A stretch of 64,000 nucleotides of DNA. Source: Bacillota bacterium. Its GTDB lineage: Bacteria > Bacillota > Sulfobacillia > Fermentithermobacillales > Fermentithermobacillaceae. Of this stretch, positions 7,975 to 16,734 are shown one piece after another; position 1 is the stretch's first letter; every line of letters starts with the position of its first letter. The notes beneath the pieces were generated by a model. The model made no database searches. It worked only from the letters and a program-made list of their open reading frames with translations, and had not been told where the DNA came from. A program made the position numbers and the translations under genes. Location: contig DUVI01000029.1 in the NCBI GenBank assembly GCA_012841065.1, forward strand, positions 1-64,000, in the 5' to 3' direction.

Positions 7975-9672
7975 TTACAGGTTCTTTTCAATATTCTCAT
8001 CTATTTTGTTCTCTTCTTCAATAGCATCCAGGAAAGTTTGGTCATCTGTAAACTTCCTGGCTTGCATCATGCATGTCTCAACCACCCTTTTCCTATACCC
8101 ACTGTCAATCCGGAAAGTTCTGGTTGCTTCAAACAATTCCTGACTCCCCAAGGCATCCTTGTCCCTGTCAAAAGCTATCCTCTTGGCTCTTGTCACCAGC
8201 TCTTCAAGTTCGGCGCAGGAGAAGTTCTGCGTCAAGGGCACGATGTCCCGCCACAGCATCTCTCTCACTTCGTCATCTCCCATCTCCAACGGGACTCTTT
8301 TCCTGGTAGTCCCCTTTGAAAGGCCAAGATGAACCAGCAGGATTTCCAGCCTGGCCTGAGGGCCTGGATAAAGGAAAGGTATCTTGTAATCAAACCGGCC
8401 CGCCCTCAAAAACGCATCATCCAAATGCTCAGGCACATTAGTTGTACCCACTATTATCGCGCTCCTGTCAGGCTTACCCAGCCACTCAAGGAATTGAGAA
8501 AACACGCGCTGGGTTTCTTCTTCGGCAGAGCCTGCGGCAGTTCCGGTCCGCTTGCCGAATCTGTCTATCTCATCCACAAACACTATGGCCGGCGACATTT
8601 TCTCCGCCAGGTTGATCGCGTTTTTCATGTTCTGGCCAGATTCACCCAACCATTTGGAGTAAATGTTCTCGGTGACCAGGTTGATAAAAGGAAGCTGGAC
8701 TTCGCTCGCCAGGGCGTGGGCAAACAGGCTCTTGCCGGTTCCCGGCGGGCCGAAGAACAGGAGCCCCTTAGGTAACCCCAAGTCAAAATACCTGGCCTTT
8801 TCAGGCCGCTGTAGCACGTTGATTATATACTTTGAAATGAAAGTCTTTATTGCGTGATACCCGCCTATATCCTGGAAGTTGTACTGAGGATCCTCTACTT
8901 CCAGGATCTTGGAGCGTTTCACCATTTCAGATTTGAGTTCTTTCATAATGTCAGGGTCAAAACTCTTGGACCTCTGGTACGATTCAAGCAAAATGCTCTC
9001 CACCTGATGAAGGTTCAATCCGGACAAGGTAACCGTAGCTGTCTCTAGCTTAGTGTGATCCATCGGAACATCAAGAGCCGAAGCCGTAGCTTCGATAAGT
9101 CTCGCCCGTTCCTCCCAGCTCGAGGGATCAACTGAGACTACTACTGTGAATTCCCTGGTAAATTCGTCCATTAGCAAACCGGCATCTTGCGTAAGGATCA
9201 TCACACTCGATCCTTTGGCCATGATCTGGGGATTTATCGCCCAAGATCTCAAGGCAGCCTGGAAACCTGTATCATATTCCTTGACCTCGGAGATGTTCTG
9301 CATGATAAATACCGTCGTTGAGGCCTTGAGATAGGAATCCACTTCTTTCAGCACTGCCTTTAGGGCGTGAAGTTCGACACTTGCTTCAGGACGCGTGCGT
9401 GAAGCGAGCGGCGTTGAGCTCGGAACACGCTTCTTATACGGCTGGAACACGGGTCCTTCCTGCCCCGGCTTGAGGGTGCCGAGGCCGTCCCATGGATCGT
9501 AAAGAAACACATGTTCAATGTGGGCAAATTCGGGATCGGACAGGACAAACCGCTTAAGCTGGTAGATTCTTTTGGGATCTACTGTCTCAAAACAAACGAT
9601 CGGCGAATAATTGGCCTTGCGCTTGAGCACTCCTTGCTTGATCCAGCAATCATCAAGGTAATCCTTGGCCAC
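7975..9672 (-). CDS. Ycf46-like AAA+ ATPase
   Basis: This is a protein of about 565 residues. Residues 1-245 form an N-terminal region that looks like a degenerate nucleotide-binding or AAA-like domain without a P-loop. A canonical AAA+ module follows, with Walker A GPPGTGKS (about 308-315), Walker B IVFVDEID (about 363-370), a sensor run IIVGTTN and an Arg-finger region LRAGRFD. This arrangement matches the Ycf46 family of plastids, cyanobacteria and some Bacillota, whose role is not established. The GTG at 9672 sits 6 bases after AGGAGG and is a better start than TTG at 9687. It is the last gene of a coupled operon starting at 11357. Confidence 0.85.
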   Translation of the reverse strand: MAKDYLDDCWIKQGVLKRKANYSPIVCFETVDPKRIYQLKRFVLSDPEFAHIEHVFLYDPWDGLGTLKPGQEGPVFQPYKKRVPSSTPLASRTRPEASVELHALKAVLKEVDSYLKASTTVFIMQNISEVKEYDTGFQAALRSWAINPQIMAKGSSVMILTQDAGLLMDEFTREFTVVVSVDPSSWEERARLIEATASALDVPMDHTKLETATVTLSGLNLHQVESILLESYQRSKSFDPDIMKELKSEMVKRSKILEVEDPQYNFQDIGGYHAIKTFISKYIINVLQRPEKARYFDLGLPKGLLFFGPPGTGKSLFAHALASEVQLPFINLVTENIYSKWLGESGQNMKNAINLAEKMSPAIVFVDEIDRFGKRTGTAAGSAEEETQRVFSQFLEWLGKPDRSAIIVGTTNVPEHLDDAFLRAGRFDYKIPFLYPGPQARLEILLVHLGLSKGTTRKRVPLEMGDDEVREMLWRDIVPLTQNFSCAELEELVTRAKRIAFDRDKDALGSQELFEATRTFRIDSGYRKRVVETCMMQARKFTDDQTFLDAIEEENKIDENIEKNL

Positions 9673-9683
9673 AGTGTTCCTCC

Positions 9684-9851
9684 TCAACCACAGGGTGCAT
9701 CCACATTAGCTCTTAGGTTTAAGCCATACTTTCTCAGCAGGTTGACGATCTTTTCGCTCTGGCCGTGGCCGGCCCTTTCAAGGATATTTACCTTCCCCTT
9801 GTTTATCTCTATCTCAAAGTATGACTTGAGATCGGTTTTCGTAGTGCTCAC
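9684..9851 (-). CDS. 55-residue protein of the Ycf46/DUF1257 operon
   Basis: This short frame is easily missed. It starts with GTG at 9851 inside a GTGA overlap with the stop of the DUF2997-like gene and ends just before the ATPase start. It begins MSTTKTDLKSYFEIEINKG, has a KIVNLLRKYGL helix and ends in VDAPCG. No cysteine motif or membrane segment is seen. The sequence FEIEINKGKVNI resembles the opening beta-hairpin of its neighbour (IRAEIGSKREVKM), so the two may be distant paralogues. Translational coupling on both sides strongly supports a real gene. Its function is unknown. Confidence 0.75.
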   Translation of the reverse strand: MSTTKTDLKSYFEIEINKGKVNILERAGHGQSEKIVNLLRKYGLNLRANVDAPCG

Positions 9852-10075
9852 GAGTGTAACACCTTCTTCTTCTCAGGCGCCTCTGCCTCTGTCTCCCTGG
9901 CAATTTGTGAAGAAGTCTTTGGCATGACTGTCACAGGTATGGCCCAAAGCCCAAGCTCCCTGAGCACATCTCTTAGGCGCTCTGCTTCATCAAAACAGGC
10001 TTCACCCGGGAACCCTGAAAACTCCATCTTGACTTCCCTTTTGGAGCCAATCTCGGCCCTTATTGTCCTCGCCAT
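9848..10075 (-). CDS. DUF2997-like small protein
   Basis: This 75-residue protein begins with a short beta-hairpin (TIRAEIGSKREVKMEFSGFPGEACFDEA), then a helix (ERLRDVLRELGL) and a charged, probably disordered tail. The size, the G-x-x-C pattern and the position between DUF1257 and the AAA+ gene fit DUF2997, a family known from the same neighbourhood in cyanobacteria. Its ATG overlaps the stop of the DUF1257 gene (TAATG) and its stop overlaps the next start (GTGA). Its function is unknown. Confidence 0.7.
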   Translation of the reverse strand: MARTIRAEIGSKREVKMEFSGFPGEACFDEAERLRDVLRELGLWAIPVTVMPKTSSQIARETEAEAPEKKKVLHS

Positions 10076-10515
10076 TACAACACACCTTTCACAAGCACCT
10101 TCTTGCCGTCAACCGGATGCTTGACTTCTTCTACCTCCACTTCGTAATTCAGGGTTGAAAGAGCTCTTGCGACACAAAGGGCGATGTAGTTCTGAATCAC
10201 TTTTTCCTTAATCTCGCCTGCAATCCGCTCATAGCCTCCATAACTGTCACAGATGAACACTACGTCGCCGGTGTCCCGGTTGACATTTATCCCAATTCCC
10301 CTGTCGAAAGCGGGGCCCGACAATGACCAATCACAATATATGAGGCGGCCGTAGTAGTCCCTGATACTGTGGCCTACATCCAAATTCTTCTCTTCTGCAC
10401 ATGCCCAAACTGCTTCATTGAGAATGTCCCATCCAGGATCCTGCTCTACAGACTTACCCTGTTCAAGGGCAGTTTGAAGCTTTATGTCAGCGTGATAGGA
10501 GCTTATGTGACTCAT
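10075..10515 (-). CDS. DUF1257 (Ycf35-like) protein
   Basis: This is a protein of about 146 residues starting MSHISSYHADIK, the head typical of DUF1257/Ycf35 (MSHFS...). A conserved middle follows, with YYGRLIYCDWSL, RGIGINVNRDTGDVVFICDSYGG and a C-terminal helix-strand segment. In plastids and cyanobacteria this family is encoded near Ycf46 and DUF2997 and has no proven activity. The ATG at 10515 overlaps the previous stop (ATGA), which argues for this start over one five codons upstream. It is probably a cytosolic partner of the AAA+ protein. Confidence 0.8.
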   Translation of the reverse strand: MSHISSYHADIKLQTALEQGKSVEQDPGWDILNEAVWACAEEKNLDVGHSIRDYYGRLIYCDWSLSGPAFDRGIGINVNRDTGDVVFICDSYGGYERIAGEIKEKVIQNYIALCVARALSTLNYEVEVEEVKHPVDGKKVLVKGVL

Positions 10516-11357
10516 GGCCGAACCCTCCATCCAAGTCTTACCTTACCCCTCAAAAAGTCACGTTTCTGGCCCTCAACCAATTGAATCTCAGCATGGATAT
10601 CCTGCAAACGCCTCCTGATCGCCTCCGGGCCGATCTCCTTGCTCCTCTCACCTGCAACCCTGTCTTGTATCTCTGCGCTCCTTTTATGGGAACGTTCCCG
10701 GCTTCTGAGTTGTATCTCAAACACTGCCAACCTTGCTTTCATCTGTTCCCTTTTGCTCTCATCGGTTTCTTCTTCAGCCAACGCCTTAAGCAGGTTTATT
10801 TCAGCCTTTAGCCTACCATCTTCCCAGTGTTCCGCCTGAGACTTCCATTCCGAAACCTTTATGGAACGAACCCTGGCGGCACTGCCGACTTGTTGCCAAC
10901 TCTCAAGGAACTCCCGCAACCGTTGGATCTCATCTGAGGATTCCTCAGGTGAAAGCTCCGCTTCTTCCGGGTAGTCAAATGGGGCCTGGGTAACATGCCT
11001 CCAGCGCAACATGTCAATCTGCCTTTGAAGATTGTCTTTTTCCTCTTCAAGCACTCCCATCCGCTCATCAAAATCCCTGGTAAGAAACGAACACCATAAG
11101 TTAACTGCTACATAAGAGAAGCCGACAAATATGATAAAACCTATGGGCAGCATAACCACCAGCCTGGGCCATATGTTGAGTACAGTAATCATCTCATAGG
11201 TCAACCGCAGCCCGATGTAGTTTGCTAGGATGAACAGCACAGCGAGTACCGCAATGGATTCAGTGGTGTGTTCATATTTTGTGATGAGAGTCTTTGTCCA
11301 TCTATACCCGACCCAGCTCAGGACCACGAAGGTTATGAGAGTCCATACAAACCACAT
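10512..11357 (-). CDS. Membrane-anchored coiled-coil protein heading the Ycf46 operon
   Basis: This is a 281-residue protein. Three hydrophobic segments lie at about residues 2-19, 34-52 and 65-88, followed by roughly 180 residues rich in Glu, Arg, Lys and Gln with heptad character (DERMGVLEEEKDNLQRQIDMLRW...). That indicates a cytosolic coiled coil tethered to the membrane. I do not recognise a named family. Its stop overlaps the DUF1257 start by four bases. A GAGGTGA site precedes the ATG. It may anchor the AAA+ complex at the membrane; this is inference from the operon. Confidence 0.75.
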   Translation of the reverse strand: MWFVWTLITFVVLSWVGYRWTKTLITKYEHTTESIAVLAVLFILANYIGLRLTYEMITVLNIWPRLVVMLPIGFIIFVGFSYVAVNLWCSFLTRDFDERMGVLEEEKDNLQRQIDMLRWRHVTQAPFDYPEEAELSPEESSDEIQRLREFLESWQQVGSAARVRSIKVSEWKSQAEHWEDGRLKAEINLLKALAEEETDESKREQMKARLAVFEIQLRSRERSHKRSAEIQDRVAGERSKEIGPEAIRRRLQDIHAEIQLVEGQKRDFLRGKVRLGWRVRP

Positions 11358-11386
11358 CAGCGACTCACCTCGAGTCCTTGGTAAAC

Positions 11387-11395
11387 ATTATAACA
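11387..11395 (-). promoter_or_regulatory. Extended -10 promoter for the Ycf46 operon
   Basis: On the minus strand TGTTATAAT gives a perfect TATAAT with the TGn extension. No good -35 hexamer is present, which extended -10 promoters tolerate. Transcription would start near 11380, about 23 bases before the first gene. Confidence 0.55.
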
Positions 11396-11421
11396 TCCTG
11401 CCCAAAGACCTGATGTTTCAT

Positions 11422-12447
11422 TCACCGCCCCTGAGCAATGCTTTCCAGATACCTCCTGGCTAGCCACAAGTGATCCGTACCGGGAGAACATAAGCAGGAC
11501 TTGTTTCCTGATTGCACAACCTCCCTGGCCTTGGGGACGATCTTGCCTACGACTGTGGCGTTCACGCCCGCCTCTTTATATGCTTTGCAGAGTTTCTCTC
11601 CGTCAGGCGCGGTGACTACAAGGCATCCTGATGAAATCAGACGCAAAGGATCGATCTTGCAAAACTCCGCCACTCTTAATGTAACCGGAAGCACTGGTAT
11701 TTTATCGGCATATATCACAGCTCCTAACCCTGAAGCCTGGCACAACTCGTACATTGCGCCCAAAACACCGCCTTCCGTGGCGTCGTGGCAGGCATGGGCA
11801 CCGGCCTCTGCAGCTATTTTGCCGTCAAGGGTCACGCTGATCATGGAAAACAGTTCCTTGGCTTGCTCAATCGAAGCTTCATCCAACACGTCCGCAAAAA
11901 CCCCTGGAAAATCCCTAACCAGAATAGACGTACCTTCCATGCCCGCCCATTTGGTAACTACTATGTCATCCCCGACCTGGGCATTAGATGAACTTAACAC
12001 TTTCTTGTTTCTCGTCTTACCCAGAGCTGTTACGCTTATGATTGGTTGCTTCAGGCCGGGTGTAACTTCAGTATGGCCGCCTGCGACCTGCACTTGTTCT
12101 TCCTGGCAGGCCTCATTTATGTCGTTGATTATCCGTTCCAAATCTGACAACAAAGTGACCTCGGGCAAGAGTAGCGTAACCAGAATGCATATAGGTTCTC
12201 CGCCGGTAGCTGCAATGTCATTTATCGCAACTTTCACAGCTAACCAGCCCGCCTTATCTTCTGCGCCTGTGATCGGGTCGGTGCTGGCCAGAAGCAGTTC
12301 GTTACCTAGCTCCAAGGCTGCCGTGTCTTCACCGATTGCCGGCCTCAGAACTACTTCTTTCCTAGGGTAGCCCAGACGGCTGAATACTATTTGCTCCAGT
12401 AGTTCAGGGGGTACTTTGCCTACGACAAGCGACTCATTCTTCTTCAT
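11422..12447 (-). CDS. AIR synthase-related protein (HypE/PurM-like)
   Basis: This protein of about 341 residues has the two-domain PurM-like layout. The N-terminal half has an ATP-loop region (AIGEDTAALELGNELLLASTDPITG, then VNDIAATGGEP-like VAINDIAATGGEP). The C-terminal half has HDATEGGVLGAMYELCQASGLG, typical of the HypE branch. HypE itself ends in a reactive cysteine; here a SCLC motif lies about 22 residues from the end instead, and no other hyp genes are near. An ATP-dependent dehydration or amidation role is possible, but the substrate is unknown. The ATG at 12447 follows a TTGGAGG site. It is divergent from rsmD. Confidence 0.75.
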   Translation of the reverse strand: MKKNESLVVGKVPPELLEQIVFSRLGYPRKEVVLRPAIGEDTAALELGNELLLASTDPITGAEDKAGWLAVKVAINDIAATGGEPICILVTLLLPEVTLLSDLERIINDINEACQEEQVQVAGGHTEVTPGLKQPIISVTALGKTRNKKVLSSSNAQVGDDIVVTKWAGMEGTSILVRDFPGVFADVLDEASIEQAKELFSMISVTLDGKIAAEAGAHACHDATEGGVLGAMYELCQASGLGAVIYADKIPVLPVTLRVAEFCKIDPLRLISSGCLVVTAPDGEKLCKAYKEAGVNATVVGKIVPKAREVVQSGNKSCLCSPGTDHLWLARRYLESIAQGR

Positions 12448-12654
12448 GACTGCCTCCAAAAATGCAAGTATAATATGTTTCGCTGTGAGGTCTTCACGGC
12501 AATGCTAATTGAGAACGCAACGTCTGTCTCACTGAGATTATACCAGCAATAGTTGTTGTGATAAAATGCCCGGGAACGGGTTATCGGGCTGACGGTTTGT
12601 CGCTCACGCAACCCGGCGGAACCTAATCGAAGCAAGGAACAAGGAGGCATCCCA

Positions 12655-13212
12655 GTGCTTAGAATCACCGGAGGATACCTGGCAGGCAGAGCTATATCCT
12701 CGCTTCCGGGAGAAGATACCCGGCCTCCCCTTACCAGGGTGAGGGAGGCAATAGCTAACATACTTAGGCCCTGCACTGAAGATGCAACGGTTCTCGATCT
12801 GTTTGCAGGCACCGGGAGTTTCTCGTTTGAGCTCTTGTCCAGGGGTGCCAAATCGGCCGTACTCATAGACAAGAACCCCAAAGCTGTTCAAGTGCTTAGG
12901 AAGAATGCCTCCAAGCTGGGTGTGGAGCACATGGTGCAGATAATGAGAGCTGATGCACTGCAGATGATAGAACACTTCAAGAGGACAGGCGGCCGGTTTG
13001 ACATTGTCATCGTGGCACCCCCGTATTTTACAGGATTAGACCAGGAATCCATGGACGGACTCGCGTCAGGAGCGCTGCTCAGCCCGGGCGGGATTGTGGT
13101 ACTGCAGCAAGCAAGAAAAGAGAAGTTTAGCGATAAGTATGGTGCGCTGTTCCTCAAGAAGGCTTACCGTTACGGCGATACACGCATATCTACGTATATC
13201 AAGGATGAATAG
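12655..13212 (+). CDS. rsmD: RsmD-like 16S rRNA (guanine-N2) methyltransferase
   Basis: This 185-residue protein has the usual RsmD length. It starts LRITGGYLAGR, then has TRPPLTRVREAIANIL, the SAM-binding VLDLFAGTGSFSFELLSRGA and the acidic LIDKNPKA. RsmD modifies G966 of 16S rRNA before 30S assembly is complete. The catalytic motif normally DPPY (or NPPY) reads APPY here (residues 121-124), so activity may be altered. The start is GTG, after AAGGAGG. In many Bacillota rsmD is followed by coaD; here it is followed by the convergent dnaE2. Confidence 0.85.
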   Translation: MLRITGGYLAGRAISSLPGEDTRPPLTRVREAIANILRPCTEDATVLDLFAGTGSFSFELLSRGAKSAVLIDKNPKAVQVLRKNASKLGVEHMVQIMRADALQMIEHFKRTGGRFDIVIVAPPYFTGLDQESMDGLASGALLSPGGIVVLQQARKEKFSDKYGALFLKKAYRYGDTRISTYIKDE

Positions 13213-13286
13213 CCCTGGCCCATGGGTGACCGGAGTACGCTGGGCTGGCAGTTGTTGTACCAGCCAAAGCGTAACGACGGCTGCCA

Positions 13287-16200
13287 TCACAAAACATACG
13301 ACAAGGGAAACACCGTTTTTGCCGTAACGGAAAACGCATTACCCCGCTTTTGGACCTGTCCCCATACTCCCAGGGGCATGAGCTTTCCGGGAAACAGGAA
13401 CTTGCCGTATTTGGCATATACGTTCTCGAAACATGTCACATCGATTAAGCCGGACTCATCTTCCAGGGAAAGGAATACAACGGTCCTTCCGCTCTTGGTA
13501 GGAGGCCTGTGAGGCCTTACAGGGATGCCACCCACTTTCACAAAATCGCCTGGTTGTATGGATGACAGCTCACGGCTTGATACAAAGCCCTGTCGCTTGA
13601 GTTTACTGCGCCATATTTCCATAGGGTGAGCAGAAATCCCGGTGCCAAGAATCCGGTACTCAAAAGCTACTTTTTCGCCCAGGGAAAACTCGATTTGACC
13701 AGGGAAGCTGACAAGGCCGTGATCATGGGAAACGGAATCCCCGGCACCATAACCTGCCTCTGCGCCCGGGAATGCTACCAGCGTCTCCGCCTGTGGGTTG
13801 TCTCTCACCGCATAAGCATCTTTGACCTGCCATAACAATGATTTCCGGGAAACTCCGAACTCGTCGAAACAACCGCATAAAATAAGGTTGCGCAAAACAT
13901 CGGAATCCAACTTAACGCGCCTGGTGAAATCATAGAAAGACTTAAATCCGCCGTTCACCCTTTCACGGACTATGGACGTAATCGCTTTTTGTTCCATGCC
14001 GCTTATCATCTTAAACGGAATACGTATGCTCGGGCCTTTTACCACAACATCCTTGCCTGAATGGTTAATTGACGGGCCAAGCACCTCTACCCCATGGCTT
14101 TTGGCTTCAACGCATATTGTGGATACAGGATAGAACCCCATAGGCTGGTTGTTAAGTATAGCGCCGTAGAATTGTGCCGGGTAATGCTCAATCAGGTATG
14201 CGGTTTTGTACGCAGTGGTAGCAAAAGCCCGTGCATGAGCCTCGCAGAAACCATAGCTTGCGTAGCCTTGTATGCACTTGAATATTTGGGTGGCAACCTG
14301 CTCCGTTATGCCCCTTTTCACAGCTTTTTCAATGAAAAGTTGGCCTATCTTCTCCATCTCATCAAAGGACCTGCCATGGGTCATCACCCTGCGCAGGTTA
14401 TCAGCCTCCCCGGGAGTAAAACCTGCAATTACAGAGGCGATTTCGATTACCTGTTCCTGAAACAGCACCACCCCGTAAGTGTTTTTCAAAATCGACTCAA
14501 GCCTCGGATCAAGATACGTTATATCTTCTTCGCCGTGGCGCCGCTTGATAAAAGGCTCTACCATATCCCCTTTGATTGGGCCCGGGCGTATCAGCGCAAC
14601 GCTCGCTACAATGTCTTCGATGTTTTCAGCTCCAAGCCTGGCTTGGAGCCCCCTCTGCGCCGGGCTTTCCAACTGAAAGATCCCTATTGTATCAGCACGT
14701 TGCAACCGCTCAAAAGTAGGTTTGTCGTCAAGGGGTATGCGGTCATAATCAGGTTTCGCCCCCTCGATCAACCTAAGCGAATCTTCAACCGCACCCAGCG
14801 TCCGCAAGGACAGCAGATCTATTTTGACCAGACCTAAATCCTCTATGTCGTCTTTGTCAAACTGCAGAATATTGACCCCCTTGGCCGAACGTTCAAGAGG
14901 AGAAAACCAGGTAACCGGAGTTTTGGATATGACTACACCGCCCAAATGAGTGGCTAAAAACCGGGGAAGCCCGGCTAGTTTGCCTGCGGTTTCAATGAGA
15001 ACTTTGAGCCGCTTCCCGGGGATATCCAAGTTTCTTAATTCAGGCAGTGACTTGAATGCGCTTTCAATCTGATATCCGGGGATGTGAGGCAACCGTTTAG
15101 CTATTAAGTCTATCTCATCCTGGGCGTAACCCATGGCTTTTCCTACATCTCTGACAGAGGAACGTGCTTGAAAGGTGTTATATGTGGCCACCGATGCCAC
15201 ATGGGCGTCTCCGTATTTTTCGTACACATAGGCGGTTACTTGGTCCCTCCGCCTGGCGTCGAAGTCAACGTCTATATCGGGCTTTTCGCCCCGTTCAAGG
15301 CTCATGAACCTCTCAAACAAAAGGTTGTGGGCTATAGGATCAACACCGGTAATTCCAAGGCAGTAAGCTACGGCAGAGTCTGCTGCTGAACCCCTGCCTG
15401 CATGACGTATGTTTTGCCTTGCGGCGAAATTGACCAGATCCCACACCACAAGGAAATAATCTTCGTAGCCCAACTGCTCTATTATGCTAAGTTCGTGCTC
15501 AAGCCTGATTTTTACATCATGCGTTATCTTGCCGTACTTTTTCTCTGCCCCTTGGAACACCAGGTGGCGCAAGAAGTGGCTTGATGATTTGAAGCCCTTT
15601 GGATACGCAAAGGCAGGGAAATTCGGGACTCTCAGGTCCAAAGGGCACTCACATTGGCTGGCCAGAACCTGGGCCATATACAGCGCTTCAGAGTAATCTC
15701 TATACTCTGATTTCATTTCATCCCATGATTTTAGGTAGTTTTCTGAGTTGAGCCGCCTTTCCGGATGAACGTCTTCAAGTTTGGTCAGTGTACGTATGCA
15801 AGTCAAAATATCGTGGATTTGGAAATCTTCTTTGGTAGCATAATGCACGTTATTTGTAGCAACAGTGCGCAAATCCAGGGATGAAGCCAGCTCCGAAAGC
15901 GATCTGTTCAAACTCATAGAACCTGGAAGCAGGGATTCAGACAGTTCAATAACGAATGAGTTTTGCCCAAAAATATGTTTGTAGTGCTCTGCTGTTTGCC
16001 TGGCTTCATTGTATCTTTTCTGCAGTATCAAAGACGGGATTAACCCTCTCCTGCATCCTGAGAGGACAAACAACCCTTCCTTGTGCGATGCCAGAGTATG
16101 TAAGTCCGCCATTGGGGACCCACGCTCGTTCCCCAAATGGGCCTGGGTTAACACGGCACACAAGTTCCTGTAACCGGTGTTGTTTTTGCAGAGCAGAGTG

Positions 16201-16421
16201 AGATGAAAGCCGCCTTCCATGGTAACCTCGCATCCGATTATGGGCTTAACCCCCGCTTTTATGGCAGCTTTGATGAACCTTACAGAACCTGAAAGTCTGT
16301 TATGGTCGGTTAAGGCAATGGCAGGCATGCCCAAATCAGCTGCCCTTTCCACAAGTTTGGTTATTCCAGAAGCCCCGTCAAGAAAAGAATACGGACTGTG
16401 TACGTGGAGGTGTACAAACAT
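13287..16421 (-). CDS. dnaE2: DNA polymerase III alpha subunit, error-prone type (DnaE2/ImuC)
   Basis: This 1044-residue C-family polymerase opens with a PHP domain (HLHVHSPYSFLDG ... ALTDHNRLSG). It carries the palm acid motif PDIDVDFD near residue 400, GRGSAADS, YGVVLFQEQV and a helix-hairpin-helix region, and ends in an OB-fold region (VKVGGIPVRPHRPPTKSGR...). The short length, compared with about 1150 residues for replicative DnaE1, and the linkage to an ImuB-like gene and DUF6504 point to the mutagenic translesion branch. It lies three bases downstream of the DUF6504 gene, so the two are co-translated. Expected role: lesion bypass under DNA damage. Confidence 0.88.
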   Translation of the reverse strand: MFVHLHVHSPYSFLDGASGITKLVERAADLGMPAIALTDHNRLSGSVRFIKAAIKAGVKPIIGCEVTMEGGFHLTLLCKNNTGYRNLCAVLTQAHLGNERGSPMADLHTLASHKEGLFVLSGCRRGLIPSLILQKRYNEARQTAEHYKHIFGQNSFVIELSESLLPGSMSLNRSLSELASSLDLRTVATNNVHYATKEDFQIHDILTCIRTLTKLEDVHPERRLNSENYLKSWDEMKSEYRDYSEALYMAQVLASQCECPLDLRVPNFPAFAYPKGFKSSSHFLRHLVFQGAEKKYGKITHDVKIRLEHELSIIEQLGYEDYFLVVWDLVNFAARQNIRHAGRGSAADSAVAYCLGITGVDPIAHNLLFERFMSLERGEKPDIDVDFDARRRDQVTAYVYEKYGDAHVASVATYNTFQARSSVRDVGKAMGYAQDEIDLIAKRLPHIPGYQIESAFKSLPELRNLDIPGKRLKVLIETAGKLAGLPRFLATHLGGVVISKTPVTWFSPLERSAKGVNILQFDKDDIEDLGLVKIDLLSLRTLGAVEDSLRLIEGAKPDYDRIPLDDKPTFERLQRADTIGIFQLESPAQRGLQARLGAENIEDIVASVALIRPGPIKGDMVEPFIKRRHGEEDITYLDPRLESILKNTYGVVLFQEQVIEIASVIAGFTPGEADNLRRVMTHGRSFDEMEKIGQLFIEKAVKRGITEQVATQIFKCIQGYASYGFCEAHARAFATTAYKTAYLIEHYPAQFYGAILNNQPMGFYPVSTICVEAKSHGVEVLGPSINHSGKDVVVKGPSIRIPFKMISGMEQKAITSIVRERVNGGFKSFYDFTRRVKLDSDVLRNLILCGCFDEFGVSRKSLLWQVKDAYAVRDNPQAETLVAFPGAEAGYGAGDSVSHDHGLVSFPGQIEFSLGEKVAFEYRILGTGISAHPMEIWRSKLKRQGFVSSRELSSIQPGDFVKVGGIPVRPHRPPTKSGRTVVFLSLEDESGLIDVTCFENVYAKYGKFLFPGKLMPLGVWGQVQKRGNAFSVTAKTVFPLSYVL

Positions 16422-16424
16422 GGC

Positions 16425-16664
16425 CTAATCAAACACCCTGTAAAGATTCCAATGTTTTTGGTTTAAGTAAAGTTCGTAGACCCCGCCTTCGCCGGCTAAA
16501 ATCCGGTAAAAAGTCTTTTCCTTATCATCTTCCCACCATCTGCCTACTTCGTTCCATTTATCTATCACGGCTTTTACAGTCACCCATTTCTTTATCCAGA
16601 AAAACCGCTTTGGGTTTCCATTTTCACAAACTACCAAAACCGGCTGGTCCACTATTTTTGACAT
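16425..16664 (-). CDS. DUF6504 small protein of the mutasome cassette
   Basis: This 79-residue protein is rich in Trp, Lys and acidic residues (FFWIKKWVTVKAVIDKWNEVGRWW). It resembles DUF6504, a short domain found fused to, or encoded beside, ImuB/Y-family polymerases. It lies 70 bases after the ImuB-like gene and 3 bases before dnaE2. A bridging role between polymerase subunits is plausible but not shown. Confidence 0.7.
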   Translation of the reverse strand: MSKIVDQPVLVVCENGNPKRFFWIKKWVTVKAVIDKWNEVGRWWEDDKEKTFYRILAGEGGVYELYLNQKHWNLYRVFD

Positions 16665-16734
16665 GATGAATCTTACCCTCCTTCCTTGTAATGTCTCATA
16701 CGCTTGCCTGAACCGGAGCAGTTGGCGCCCGGAG

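Noticed and set aside
11501..12370. 289-codon plus-strand frame opposite the AIR-synthase-related gene
   Set aside because: It is a long shadow without known motifs; the opposite frame carries PurM/HypE motifs.
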